Shown here piece after piece: positions 1 to 12,054 of a stretch of DNA of 64,000 nt. The stretch spans positions 16,664,822 through 16,728,821 of the forward strand of contig CAIIXF020000008.1 in assembly GCA_903813345.2 (NCBI GenBank). The letters are read 5' to 3'. The stretch is from Owenia fusiformis (Eukaryota > Annelida > Polychaeta > Sabellida > Oweniidae). Positions within the stretch are counted from its first letter, which is position 1. Each line of letters opens with the position of its first letter. The position numbers and the translations under genes are program-made. Below the pieces are notes generated by a model, which saw nothing but the letters and a program-made list of their open reading frames with translations, made no database searches and was not told the DNA's origin.

Positions 1-2732
1 CCAGTGGAAAGTGCCCAGTTTTAAGCACACAAATCCTAATATTTACTGTAAATGTTACTACATCTTTAAAGAAATTGCTCCCAGTTTTAGCTTCATATTG
101 GAGGCATCTAATCAGTGAACATCTTCTGAAAAATAAAGAGATGAATCTTTCAGTCAAAATGGGCCACTTTTATGTCCTCTATTGACGCCAGTATTGGTGC
201 TCTTTGATTCATAAAAGGACCAATTCTTTATAAATAAAAAAAATTAAATTCAACAATCCATCCTTATGCTATAATACAGCTGCTTGATATCCAGCTGAAC
301 AAAGTTCATAGGAACATAGAGTAGCCTCCCAGTCGCTTCTGTGTCCAAGCGATAACTGGAATACTGGTTGACAGATTCAGTTTAAATAGGTTTATGCCTT
401 ATGGGTGTAAAACCTCTGCTTGAGAAGTATTTTCATTATGTCCACTCAATTCAAAATGGCCACCATTTTTCTTAAAAAATCCTTGATCACTCAAATACTC
501 AGCTACATACACTATTACTAAAATCTTAATCATTTTGCAAAGACAAACGTTCCTGCAACTTCTTCTTTTCTTAATAAGGGAAATATTATTCGGGCATATT
601 AATGACAGTTACTATGCTTTACTTTCCAGACAATAGAAATTCCAAAGGTGTTACGTCAACTCCGTGAACAGCGTATGCATATTGTACAAACAGTAGGGCA
701 GTACAGCTTCGTCTACAGAATACTCATTCAATATTTAAAGAACTCCAGGCTTATATGATACTGGAGCATAAGTAAAGGTGCCAAAACCTCTGAAGGATTT
801 CCCTTGCTGGGTTGTTCATGTTTTCAACAGACATGATGGGAAATGACATGCCATTATGTGAAACTCCAGCCTACATGAGAACTCGAGACCTTCCTTTATA
901 AAGGATATCATTACATGGATTTATGAACATGAACTAAGGAAGCAACATACAAATTCTCTTGCCAACATTAAAAATGTTTATGAAAGATGCAATGATTTAT
1001 GGATAAGACTTGTTATTGAATACTGATCTGAATCTCAAGGCTGGAAGTAGGATGGTATATGTATACCTCCTTTGCCTCTTATTATAAGGATTACTACGTG
1101 TACAGTTCTAAATATTTCTGTGCATGAATGATTAAATAGTGGCTACTCCCGTGCATATCACTGTGTTTAAAGGAACTAGGATGCATTTTAGAATGCCCGC
1201 AGCGCAAGTCAATTGCTATTTCGCAAATCTATATATCCTGATGGTTTGGAATGGTAAAGTCAGTACTTCATGTACTGCACTGTACCATGTAGAGTCTACA
1301 GTAAAACCAGTCTTATCTGAATGCAACTGGGATCAGCCACTAGTGTTTGGAATTGCAGGTGTTAACATGGGCATTAAAGAAGACTTCGGATTTTCAAAAA
1401 GAATTATGCTGGGATTAAGGTGTTTGGATGTACAGGTTTTACTGTAGGTATATTTGTGTTTTAGTTTTATAGATTGCATGGTCAGCTTGTCCAAGAATCT
1501 TTCATTAAGACTTTCAAAACAGTGAAATATTCCTTTGTAACTTCTAAAGGAATAGACTCTTATATATTTACACAGGGGTTTGAAGAAATCACTTTAGAAT
1601 CAGAGATGATATGTATTCAGCGTACCAAAGAAATAAATAAATTATAGTCCTTGATTTGAATAATACCAAGATATGTCAGGTGGATCCTTGCAGGAAGAAA
1701 ACTGAAACTTTTTTTGTGTTTATTGGTAAAACTTCATAATTTATAGCCATCATTAATAAATGAATATCATTTATTAAAACCTGAATCATATGGTAGACAT
1801 GAGCCAGAAATAAACTTTTATCTGTTCTTATTGTTCCTCAAAGTGCAGTATGTATTTTTAGAGAGAATTCAAAACTTATCCAGTGTTTGCATTATTGAGG
1901 GATATTTTCCCAAGAGTTAATTGTTTTAGCGCCAAGAAGCAGAAGCAAGTAGATAAAAGACATCATGAGAAATCCATGGAATATGATTTTTATCCCATTT
2001 TTGAAGATGCAGTAATTTAAGCTCATTTATCCCATGGATATCATAATATATTGGATATTAAATTCTAATATAAAGGAAATATCAATGTATATCGAATATA
2101 GAACTTGATGAATCATGAGCCTGAAATATTTGAAAAATATTTTACAAAATACATGAATGAATATGGAATTATGAATAATTATTTATACATTTGAACATTT
2201 GGAATGTATGTACATCTGTACATGAATATAATGTATTATAGATCATTCTGATTTATGATGTCATGCGCTGCCCTTTTATTGCATGAGATACCCACCATCT
2301 ATTGATTAATCTGCATATGAAAGATACAATCAATACTTGTATCAGCAATTTTGCTTGGAAGTATACCTTGGAGACTTTGACTCGTCTTAAGCGCATGATT
2401 GATGGGAATGGTCCATTACTAAAAGTGTGATTTACACTGTAATTTTGTTGTACACTCTTCAAAAAGAGAATTTGTATTTTATAGAATTTTTAGTACACAT
2501 TAAAGTATTGTTACATACTATATACACATGTACATATCTGATAATTAATGAGAAAATAACATTAAAAAATGTTTCATATATTTTAAAAACTGAGAATTTT
2601 TCAAACACTGCTGGATGCTTATTTGTCCAAAATTGAGCAAATGTCAATGTATAATACAAGGTTGTGAAATAATTTCTGTTATGTCATTATTGAATGTTCA
2701 AAATTGATCATAATGTTTACAAGTTTTTATTA
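1..2732. other. intergenic DNA, nothing recognised
   Basis: AT-rich sequence with no open frame that reads like a protein, no splice-bounded exon series and no clear repeat structure. Open frames are short (102 codons at most, near 1,139-1,447) and have no recognisable motif. It could hold untranslated exons or the far intron of a gene starting outside the window, but nothing in the sequence shows this. Confidence 0.5.
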
Positions 2733-2864
2733 TGTCACCACCACAAGTGGTGACATATTGCATTGTTATTGTTTTCAACATTTTTTGGATGGTGTTCAAT
2801 TGTCGGAGTTTTGCATCTGTAAAAAATCGCAAGTGGTGACATTTTGCATGTTAATGCCCTGTGT
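2733..2864. repeat. GTCACCACC-family MITE, copy A
   Basis: A short element starting gtcaccaccacaagtggtg and ending aagtggtgacattttgcatg followed by ttaatgcc. The same end phrases recur near 4,153, 11,690, 28,918, 29,690, 31,127 and 59,403. The ends are inverted relative to each other (gtcaccac / gtggtgac), as expected of a non-autonomous DNA element. The interior differs between copies. Superfamily is not determined. Confidence 0.7.
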
Positions 2865-4152
2865 AAAGAACAAGATGCAATGATGATGGTGCTAATTTCT
2901 AAGGGACTGTGTCAATATGTCAGTATACACTCACAAATTAACTACTTTACCTGGGATTGATAAGGGTGAAGTCATTGCATTTAGGTACCATACATTAGTT
3001 TTTTAAATGATTTGAGCAAACAATATGTGTTAATTATATTTTTAGGGATGAGAGACTCACTTGGTTACTGAATTGTAAATTTTTTATTAATTACATGCGG
3101 CTATGTCCTTGGATACATTGAAATATTGACATGGTTCCTAACATTTTGTGGAAGTGTGAAGAGTATGGTGTTAGGGTTTTGTTTTGTGCCTGCTGTTATG
3201 ATTTGTGTATTATGAGTAATACATAACCTTTCACATACTGATCTTATGCATTGTGTTCATGTGAAATTTACGAGCAATATATCTCTATCAATATTTTGCA
3301 TTATGAGGGTATGCCTGTATGCTGTCAACAGATGTGGATGAACAAAGTGAATTTCATTTGGGGATAGAGAGTAAATGTCTTGATTGCTACAAGGCTATGA
3401 ATATCATCCTCCCAAGCAGGTATCCAGAATCCGTACCTCCTTCCGCCTGCTATAACCAATTTGGAAGCAGCCGATTAAACTGAATCATGTGATATAATTA
3501 TGCGCAATGACTTCTACATGATTTCCGTCGCAGTGTTGCGACAACCAATCAGATTGCGAGTTCTTAATCGGGGAAATGCTAACTGCTTATCGCAGGGGGT
3601 AAAAACAAAGAACATATTCTGGATTTTGAACCCCTGTGATCGGAGGATGATGAATATTAACCCTGATATTAACCTATAAATGTGTAAGGTTTCATTTCAT
3701 TGTTTTTGCACTTGAATGATTTATTTTGTTTACAATACAATACAACAGAAGGGTACAATCAATTTTTCAAGATAGTCCAAGCCATATTTTCTTTGGGTTG
3801 TATGCAAGGCTGTGAACTTCATTGTATTGAATCTGTGCTTGCTCTGTTCTTATGGCTGAATACACATAATGATGAAAAAATAAATAATTTATAACTTCAA
3901 ATACTGCAATCATGTTTTATTTAATCACTTAGTAATTGACATTCACAAGGAATTGAAAACACATGTGACACTCACAAGGCATTCAATTAAATACTTTACC
4001 TGTGCTACAATATTTAAACAATTCTCTCCCAACCATACACTGACATGCTTCATTCGAATTAAACTCACAGATCTGTTTATTCCGACAGGAAAAGCATCAT
4101 CTTTGACAGATAGATAATTCTGCCTGATATATTGTTATGGTCTCATTATCAT
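2865..4152. other. intergenic DNA with one MITE-like element
   Basis: No gene seen. At 3,398-3,658 there is an inverted-repeat element: it opens with atatcatcctccc and closes with ggaggatgatgaatat, and the inner flanks (tccagaatcc / ggattttgaa) also partly pair. This suggests a MITE of about 260 bp. The rest is unremarkable AT-rich DNA. Confidence 0.45.
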
Positions 4153-4935
4153 GTCACCACCAAAAAGTGGTGACATATTGTTATGGTCTCTGTTTTTTTT
4201 GATGGTGGTTGGTGGTTGGTGATCAGCAGTAGGCGGTTGGTGATCAGCAGTAGGCGGTTGGTGATCAGCAGGTGGCGGTTGGTGTCTGTTACAAATTCTT
4301 AAAACTTCCAATAACTTTACAAATACTGTTTAGACTGACTTCAGTTTTTTTTCAAAATCATGTACAAGATATCGGAAGTTCAAATCTGACTTTAGATTTT
4401 ACATTTGACCTTCATTGACCTCCAAAGGTAAAAAAGGTATTTTTTCAACTTGCTTCAAATTGACCTTTTTTTTTAAAATCATCTAGAAGTTATCAGAAGT
4501 TCAAATCTGACTTTAGATTTGACCTTCAATGATCTTCTCAAGGTCAAAAAAGGTCTTTCAACCTGCTTCAAATGGACCAATTTTTTTCAAAATCATCTAT
4601 AAGTTATCAGAAGTTTTAATCTGACTAGATTTGAGATTTGACCTCAAGGTCAAAAAAGGTCTTTTTCAACTTGCTTCAAATTGACCATTTTTTTCAAAAT
4701 CATCTGCAAGTTATCAGAAGTTCAAATCTGACTTTAGATTTGAGATTTGACCTTCTCAAGGTTTCAGAAGTTCAAATCTGACTTTAGATTTGAGATTTCA
4801 CCTTCAATGACCTTCTCAGGGTTAAAAAGCTCTTTTTCAACTTGCTTCAAGTTGACCTTTTTTTCAAAATCTTTTACAAGTTCTCAATAATATTGTGAAC
4901 AACTTGGTGACATTTTGTAATGTTAATGCCTTGTT
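4153..4935. repeat. GTCACCACC-family MITE, copy B, with internal tandem repeats
   Basis: This starts with the shared gtcaccacc end and finishes with ggtgacattttgtaatgtta. The interior first repeats a short ggtggttggtgatcagcag phrase, then holds about five degenerate copies of an 80-130 bp unit. Each unit contains tcagaagttcaaatctgac, tttagatttgagatttgac and caacttgcttcaaattgacc. The same unit fills copy F in the TEDC1 intron in the opposite orientation. Confidence 0.75.
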
Positions 4936-5137
4936 TTAACTTGTGGCTGACATAAATGAATTTACTGGAAAACTAAAAAGTTATGGTTGTCTCTTCTTAT
5001 GGACCAAAATACATAGAACATTCATCAGATATTAAAGGCAGAATCGGATCTAACAATTACTTTGGTGCTTCATCTTGACGAAAATTATTTCAATGCTTGC
5101 AATTTTGCCACTCCCTAAAGGTCTGATTCTACCTTTA

Positions 5138-6280
5138 ACCAGAACAACGGCAACGCCAAAGCGTAGCAAATCCCATCGAACAGAAATGGCTGGCATTTTT
5201 ACAAACGAATAGCAAATATCATAAAACAACACACCAGAAAGGCCACCATTTTCAAAATGGCTGCTCACTAGCCAAGTTGTCATCAGAAGAAATGCACCTC
5301 TAAAATTTTTGAAAAATCTCACACATACTTGTAAAATTACACACATAAAAATAGTGGCCATTTTTCAAAATGGCCAACTACTCCCCAAAGTTTTATTAGA
5401 CAATGTGCCATGCTTAAAGTATTCAAATATCAAATATGAACAAAATCGCTCCTCTACTTTTCGAGTTATAGTAACATATGTTAAAATGGCAGCCATTTTG
5501 AAAAATGGCCACCGTCTACCAAAAGTGTCATTAGAAATAGACAGTGTGCCATGCTTATAGTATTCACATACCAAATATGAACAAAATCACTCCACTACTT
5601 TTCGAGTTATAGTAAAATACGTTAAAATGGCGGCCATTTTTCAAAATTTTTTTCAAAATGGCCGCCTCCTACCGAAAGTGTCATAGGACAGTGTGCCATA
5701 CTTATAGTATTCACATACCAAATATGAACAAAATCGCTCCACTACTTTTCGAGTTATAGTAAAATACGTTAAAATGGCGGCCATTTTTCAAAATGGCCGC
5801 CTTCTACCAAAAGTGTTTTTAGACAGTGTGCAATGCTTATAGTATTCACATACCAAATATGAACAAAATCGCTCCACTATTTTTTGAGTTATAGCAAAAA
5901 TCGTAAAATGACGAGTAAAGGCCGCCATTTTTCAAGATGGCTGCCATGTGCTTCTTTAATATCTACATTTGTAGCATTATTAATGTCCTTTATAATTTTT
6001 TTACATTTAAAACATATTGCTATTACAGTTTTACATATTACACCTAAATTACTGTAAAATCGGCACTAAAATGGCCGCCATTTTGAAATGAGCGGCCATT
6101 TTGAAAATCGGCTTTCGAGCAGAACTTCTGCCCCCATAGGGTATATGTGTACAAAATATGAACAAAATTTGGCCAACGGTATTTGAGTTATTGCCCGGAC
6201 GGACGGACGTACGTACGGACGGACGGACGGACGGAGGCGTTCCCTATATCCCTCCGAACTTCGTTCGATGGGATAATAAC
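5138..6280 (+). repeat. satellite-like 'GGCCATTTT' element with (GGAC)n tail, copy 1
   Basis: Opens with accagaacaacggcaacgcc, continues through four or five diverged units of roughly 110-150 bp, and ends in a (GGAC)n tract (about 6,194-6,232) followed by ccctccgaacttcgttcgat and gggataat. Each unit pairs a self-complementary core (gccatttttcaaaatggc) with gaacaaaatcgctccactac. An inverted, nearly full copy lies at 25,781-26,820 and a diverged short one at 22,590-23,010. Open frames inside it are by-products of the repeats. Its transposition class is unknown. Confidence 0.8.
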
Positions 6281-6342
6281 TTATAATTTATGAATGCCAA
6301 AAATTGAGATGTTACTAGCCGTTACATTTTATATATGAACAT

Positions 6343-8677
6343 CTATCGAACTTCATTACTTAGCTTTGCTACATAGTTTAAAATAATTTTGGCTTTTATA
6401 AGATTCATTCCTAAGCCATAATGTGTCCCATCAAAACTAAAGACATTTTTTGACAATTCTTCAGTATTCATTACTGGTACACATAGCTTTCTGAGGTACG
6501 CATCCACATGTCTGTTGAACTGTTTGGTATGTTGTACATCCTGGCGAACTTGATGGATAGATTTTAGCAGGCCTGGAAGATGGGTATTTAACCATAAAAC
6601 TTTTGGAACACTCTCATATTTTGTATTTTCCAATAGTTGTTGATCACCACTCGTATCTGATGACAGGAGTGTTCTGTAATGCTTAATGGCTGATTTGTCT
6701 TTCTGTTCATTGTCCTTTCCTGGTAAATATCCTGTATTGGAAATTCTTTCTTTGTGATATATTGATTGCACCATGTGAGAATCTGTTTGTATGTTTTTTG
6801 TGATCCTAATGTTTTTTAGATCCTTTGTGTGTGGAATTGAAATAGGTCGATCACCATGGTGATACTTGGGGTTTACACCTTGTAGAATCATCTCTAATGT
6901 TGGGTTGATATAGCCTAAAATCAGCTTCTCAGCATTAAAATCATCATGTAAGCCAGTTCCCATGATGAGAAAACTTTTGGAATTTAATTTCAGATCTTTT
7001 AGTTCAGATTTTCTAGTTTGTAGTTCGTTGATTGACTCTAAGCTGAGCATTGTAACACGGAGATTGCCATCACAAACTGTTGCGTTCCTCCATAAGTTGA
7101 AACTGTTGCATTCTTTGTCAAGAAGTTGGTAGTAGCCATGACATTTCGCTTTTACATCTGAAAATAGTTTGAAATATTGAGATATTCTGTAAATGATATA
7201 TACAGGGTGGGCAATACAAATGGGACACTGCATCATTCATGAAAGGTTTATATACATGTATACTTGTTTAAATAGAATACCTGTGAGTGTCCCATTTTTA
7301 TTTGCCCACCCTGTACATACTTTACACTATTTCTTCTAATTTCTTTAAGTTAATGATAGACAATACATAATTGCAATAAACACCATATGCATGATCAAGT
7401 GCATATTCTTTTCTCATCACGTTGGGAAAATGTGTGAAACAACCCAAACTTAATGATATGAAACTATGCATTCCAAAGTGAACAGTGTATCTGGACCAAA
7501 TCAAATTTTTAATCTTCATGTCAAAGATATCTTATGATTTTTGAGGCATTTCATTTTCATCCATGACAAGATATTGATGTCTCCACAAGTGAGATGGGTG
7601 GTATCCACAAGAAGATAAAAAAATGATAGCCCTAGGAAATCATAGGATATCATATTTATCCTATGGGTATCAAAATTTGCATAACAGATGTTAGGTAAGG
7701 TAGCTGAAAATATCAATATGTGATGGTCTGAAGGTCTGTAAGGTGATGCTGTCATTTGGCAAATCATTTTAGGCACTAAACTAACTAATGAAAAAATGGT
7801 ATCCGTCAGACAGGATTGGATATCAGTCAGATACAATTCGAGTAGTACATACCAAATATATCTTGTGTTGTAATCTCAATATGAATAGATTTAGTATCCA
7901 TAGGATAAAGCTGTTGTATTCTTTAACAATGTCCTTACCCTCACTGACTCCTGGCTTAAGACAGCTGCCTGCGTTTGCCCCAGTCCTGAGTAATACCAGC
8001 AGAGATGAGAAGACATGTCTCATCAGCGAGTCCCCCATAACCACAATATGGTCAAACACCTTTGTTAGTATCCCACATGCCTCATTGGGACTATAATGTT
8101 TTACATGGCACTTTGGGTTAACTGGGACCCATTGAGATAGTTCAGCATGGTGTCTTTGTCTCATATCATAACAGTTATCACATTGACATTGATTTACAGG
8201 GAGATTCACACAGTGATTTTTGTAACAACATGGGGTAGGCCCATCAGGGTCACAGAGGGCTCTCATGCGGAGCTTAACATCACCTGGGTCATAGACTATA
8301 TATCTACTAAATGTTTCTTTGAGTAATGACATATCCCCACATCGGCCATCAATTCTATCCAATGTTTGGGTTATTTGTCGAGTCTTTAATGCTAAACTTT
8401 CATAATCTTTGACCTTTTTGATCTCCTCTTTTGTGACATTTTTTGGCCTCCAAATACCATTGGTTAACTCATGCAATGGAGAACAGATTTCATCTGAGAT
8501 TTTGTCACTCTTTGATCTTTTATTTATGATATTGCACATTGTTAATTTTAACGGAGTCGTTTGGTCAGCAAATAAATGATCCAGATTCTGTGGAGGCCTT
8601 TCTTCTGTACTTGAATTAAGAGTGTTTGAATGTATGATTAGCTGTATCCCAATCAAACTGCCTGCAAATATCACCAT
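6343..8677 (-). CDS. SGNH / PC-esterase-like type II membrane protein
   Basis: Two coding exons join in phase: 8677-7939 and 7157-6343, giving 517 aa from the first Met in exon 1. A good acceptor at 8,704/8,703 and an open frame before that Met suggest another short upstream exon. The N-terminus holds a hydrophobic anchor (YMVIFAGSLIGIQLII). A Cys-rich segment follows (CDPDGPTPCCYKNHC, QCQCDNCYDM), then block I Gly-Asp-Ser at residues 215-217 (VVMGDSLMRH), a block III-like GTGLHDDF, and Asp489-x-x-His492 near the end (FDGTHYG). The GDS plus DxxH layout is that of the PC-esterase/TBL/NXPE/CASD1 clan, whose members act on acyl groups of glycans in the secretory pathway. The substrate cannot be read from sequence. 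A mariner-like MITE sits in the intron. Confidence 0.75.
7201..7315. mobile_element. mariner-like MITE in the SGNH gene intron
   Basis: A 115 bp palindromic element with ends tacagggtgggcaa and ttgcccaccctgta, extended inward by aatgggacact / agtgtcccatt. It has TA at both ends, as Tc1/mariner elements do. It lies just upstream of the acceptor of exon 2 and would fold into a long hairpin in the pre-mRNA. A single similar end (tacagggtgagccaaaaatg) occurs at 38,525. Confidence 0.75.
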
Positions 8678-8703
8678 GTATTTACATAACCTCGATTTCC
8701 AAA

Positions 8704-9607
8704 CTGAAAATATAAAATCAATATATTAATGATAGCATAATTCACAAATTTTAAAACGAAGTGAAAAAATGTGGTTTTATATGTACATGTAGATTTCAAT
8801 TATCACTTTGACTAAATTTTGAATATTCTATTTCATTGAGATTATTTTTGGTCTACCCGCATCTTGTATATTCACATGTGAAATCAAATATTTATTATAC
8901 TTATAGAAAGCATGTTCTTACAGATTATCCTGTGCCTATAGTCCTGGCACGGTACAACTTAGTGTCAGAACCTACCCTTTGACTTCATCCTGCCTCTTAA
9001 CCATTCTTCTGTTAAACAGGTCTGTGGACAAGAATGATTACCAAGTAATTCCCTTATTTCACACTAATATGAAGTCCATTCACATATGAGATTTTCTTAA
9101 TAGATGCTGAGTTATAATGCTCCACTGCACCAGTTATATCCTTATGGTAATACAATACTGTATGTGCTAGCTTGTATTTATCCCCAATACAAATGTATAG
9201 TGACCTACACATTTAATTCACAAACGGTATTAACTTAGGAATATCTTTAGAATAAAGTGAACAATTCATTTAATTCAAATGCACTTTAATATTGGCTCAC
9301 ACTATAACATATAAACTATAAGCTCAATATCTCATGGAAAGTTTTGATTGGCTAAATTACCAGACTATTAATTTTCTATTGCTTTTCTATTAGTCTTGTG
9401 ACATTTGTGAATGTTAATTGCATTGCAGGACAGGCCATACTGTACATAATGCCATGTTAAATGACATCACAATCAAATATCACTCTACTATACCTTGCAT
9501 TGGGTGTTCATGAGCAACCCTTTTGGCATATTAGTAATGATTATGTTATTTGTTTTTATTTGTCTGTTCCTTATTAATGGTTTATCGGATGATGTTAGAT
9601 GTAATAA
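8704..9607. other. intergenic DNA upstream of the SGNH gene
   Basis: No coding exon recognised. The missing first exon of the SGNH gene, if it exists, should lie here or further right on the minus strand, but no short exon could be picked out with confidence. Confidence 0.4.
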
Positions 9608-9988
9608 TAGTCCATTTGTCATTTTCTGAACGTATAAATATTTAAAAGTATGATGTTTTTCTGTGTTAATACTATCATTAGGGATTATTGGAGTGATTTA
9701 GCTGGGTTGCCAAAAAAATAACTTTGGGGAAAATTTTTGTATCTATTACCATGGTAACATACCAGGTATATGGTGGTATCCAAACGCTAAGTCAATAGTC
9801 AACGCCATGTTAAGCGATTGCACCCCTCCCTAATCAGCCTATATCATTTTTTCCCCAAACAAACTTTTTGGGCAACCCAGTTAAATCACTTCAGAAAACC
9901 CTTATTATCATGAATCGACCATAAAACATCGTACTTTTAACAATTTCTAGGTTCACTATTGGATGTATAGGGGTGACAAATGGACTAT
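9608..9988. mobile_element. MITE with long imperfect terminal inverted repeats
   Basis: The left end tagtccatttgtcatt matches the right end gacaaatggacta in reverse complement. The arms go on pairing for over 100 bp (for example gtgatttagctgggttgcc against gggcaacccagttaaatcac). About 380 bp in total, with no coding content. The TA-like ends suggest a Tc1/mariner-type non-autonomous element, but no target duplication was established. Confidence 0.65.
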
Positions 9989-10194
9989 AAGGTACTTTCA
10001 AAAATGTACTAAACAATATAACTGGACAAACAGAGTATCTTATGCATTTCTAGGGGTTAGGTATAGTAGAGTGAATATGGTCATGTAATTGAATACATTC
10101 ATATTAGTCATTTTGCACTGCATACAGAAATCAATGGCCTAACTTGGCCCTATTACCCTGGGCACTTGTATACAGGCCATTCACAATTAATTTT

Positions 10195-10613
10195 GTTAAG
10201 GTACAGGTGGAAAATAACTATATTGCTACACCTGCACATGTTATTTTCTGGTACAAAATTAAGTATGAAGGCATGCATGTATTTCCTTCCTTTTTTCAGG
10301 AAAGTATCATTACATTGTCTACTTTTCATTACATTGTCTACTTTAATAAACCTTCAAACAGGTCAATGGTTGCTCCTGTGTTGTCTGGAAACTTCAAAAG
10401 AAAATTTGGAAAAATAGAAGGTGTGAAATATCAGAATTTCCTGGATTCCCTATGAACTCTTACCAGATTTACTGAAAGAAGACAATGTAATGATACTTTC
10501 CTGAAAAAGCAAGGAAATTAACCCATGCCTTCATACTTTATTTTGTACAAGAAAATAACATGTGCAGGTATAGCAATTTTTTCCCAAAATGTTATTTTCC
10601 AACTGAACCTTAA
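10195..10613. mobile_element. MITE / foldback element
   Basis: The arms 10,195-10,335 and 10,470-10,613 are imperfect reverse complements. Left holds ctgcacatgttattttctgg and gaaagtatcattacattg; right holds aagaaaataacatgtgcagg and caatgtaatgatactttc. Two overlapping open frames of 83 and 103 codons inside it are by-products and show no protein signal. Confidence 0.65.
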
Positions 10614-11689
10614 CCTGTTGAGAGGCCGAGGGTTGGAGATTAAAAGGACTCATCATGAGTAACTTCTAGCCATGAATACAATGTTTTCATTTCAATAATA
10701 TGTTTTCTTTCAAGTGAAGTCCCTGAGATAATAAAACTATCTATCCAACTCTCCGAAAAATTATGGATGAGAACCAATGAGGAATTGTTATGGAGAAAAC
10801 TCATGCTATCCATTGTTTTCAGCATAATTTTGGTCATCAAAAAATTGATTTGTTCAAAACTAGACTTTCAATATCATTCTACTTTTGAAGAAGCTTTAGA
10901 CACCTTATTGAATAATCTTTTCATGCAATGAAAATCCTCTTAAAGTCCCCGATAAATCGGGCTACGTATACCGCCGTGTTTACATTAGGGGATTAGAAGA
11001 GTTTATTTTTTATTTAGGTATGCACGCTACGTATATCAATATTAGGCCTTCATTCATGTACTCGTGTGCATGTAATCAGCATGCCCTTCAATATTATGTA
11101 AACCAGGCTATTCAAGTACTGTATAATGTACACTATTTATGTGTGTGCTACATACAATACAATTCCCTGGGAAACAAAACACAAATACTTTTTAAATGTT
11201 CAAAATGAGCCATTTGATTGATGCAAACACTAAATAGCTTCATAAATAACATCTACAAAGTATATCTAATAGTAATTTTCAATTTTAATGGTGAAACTTC
11301 CCTGGTTACGATTATATGGGAAATCATCACGAGACGAAGATCGTTCGCCTTCCTGGCTTACCTCTGAATCGTGTACCTGGTAATCTCTTTATATAGTTTA
11401 GCGAGAGCGGTGCGCCTGCGCAGTTTTAAACTTTGGCGCACACTTTAAGTAAATAGGTTCAACATTTTGAAAACAAGTTTGACATGGGGTCCCTATTCAT
11501 AATTTTTCAAATTGTTTGATTGATACTTTTATTATCTTTGGGATTTACTGTAAAGATAACATATTGTGTTGATGAAAATGTCATATTTAAATTGAGAAAG
11601 TATTCATGGTAAAAGATATGACTGTCTAAAATCACTTGCCATACTATGCCTGGTCCATTAAAAAAAAAAACTTTCTTCACATATTTTGG
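10614..11689. other. intergenic DNA, nothing recognised
   Basis: No coding exon, RNA gene or clear repeat is visible. The stretch around 11,330-11,430 is locally richer in CpG (gagcggtgcgcctgcgcag) and could be a promoter remnant, but no gene start is found next to it. Confidence 0.4.
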
Positions 11690-12054
11690 GTCATATTGTT
11701 ATGATCTCTGTTTTTTGATGGCGGTTGGTGGGTGGCGGTTGGTGGGTGGCAGTTGGCGATCGGCATCTGTAACAAATTCTTAAAACTTCCAATAATTGAA
11801 CAAATACTGCTGACTTCAATTATTTTCAAAATCATCTACAAGTTTTCAGAAGTTCAAATCTGACTTTATATTTAAGATCTCTCCTTCAATGACCTTCTTA
11901 TGTTCAAAAAAGATCTTTTTTTCAACTTGCTTAAAATTGACCAATTCATTTTTTCAAAATCATCTACAAGTTCTCAGAAATTCAAATCTGACTTAAGATT
12001 GAACTCATAATATTATAGCAATTAGGTGGTGACTTTTATTATGTTAATGCCTTG
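11690..12054. repeat. GTCACCACC-family MITE, copy C (degraded)
   Basis: Starts near ttttgggtcatattgttatg and contains the ggcggttggtgggtggc phrase and two copies of the tcaaatctgacttta unit known from copies B and F. It ends ggtgacttttattatgttaa, followed by tgccttgtc. The outer gtcaccacc end is lost on the left. Confidence 0.6.

Noticed and set aside
5050-5574. Open frames of 69-103 codons in the GGCCATTTT element
   Set aside because: Repeat-derived; the same peptides recur at the 26.7 kb copy in inverted context.
10144-10455. 103-codon plus-strand frame
   Set aside because: Lies within the arms and loop of an inverted-repeat element and has no splice context or recognisable motif.
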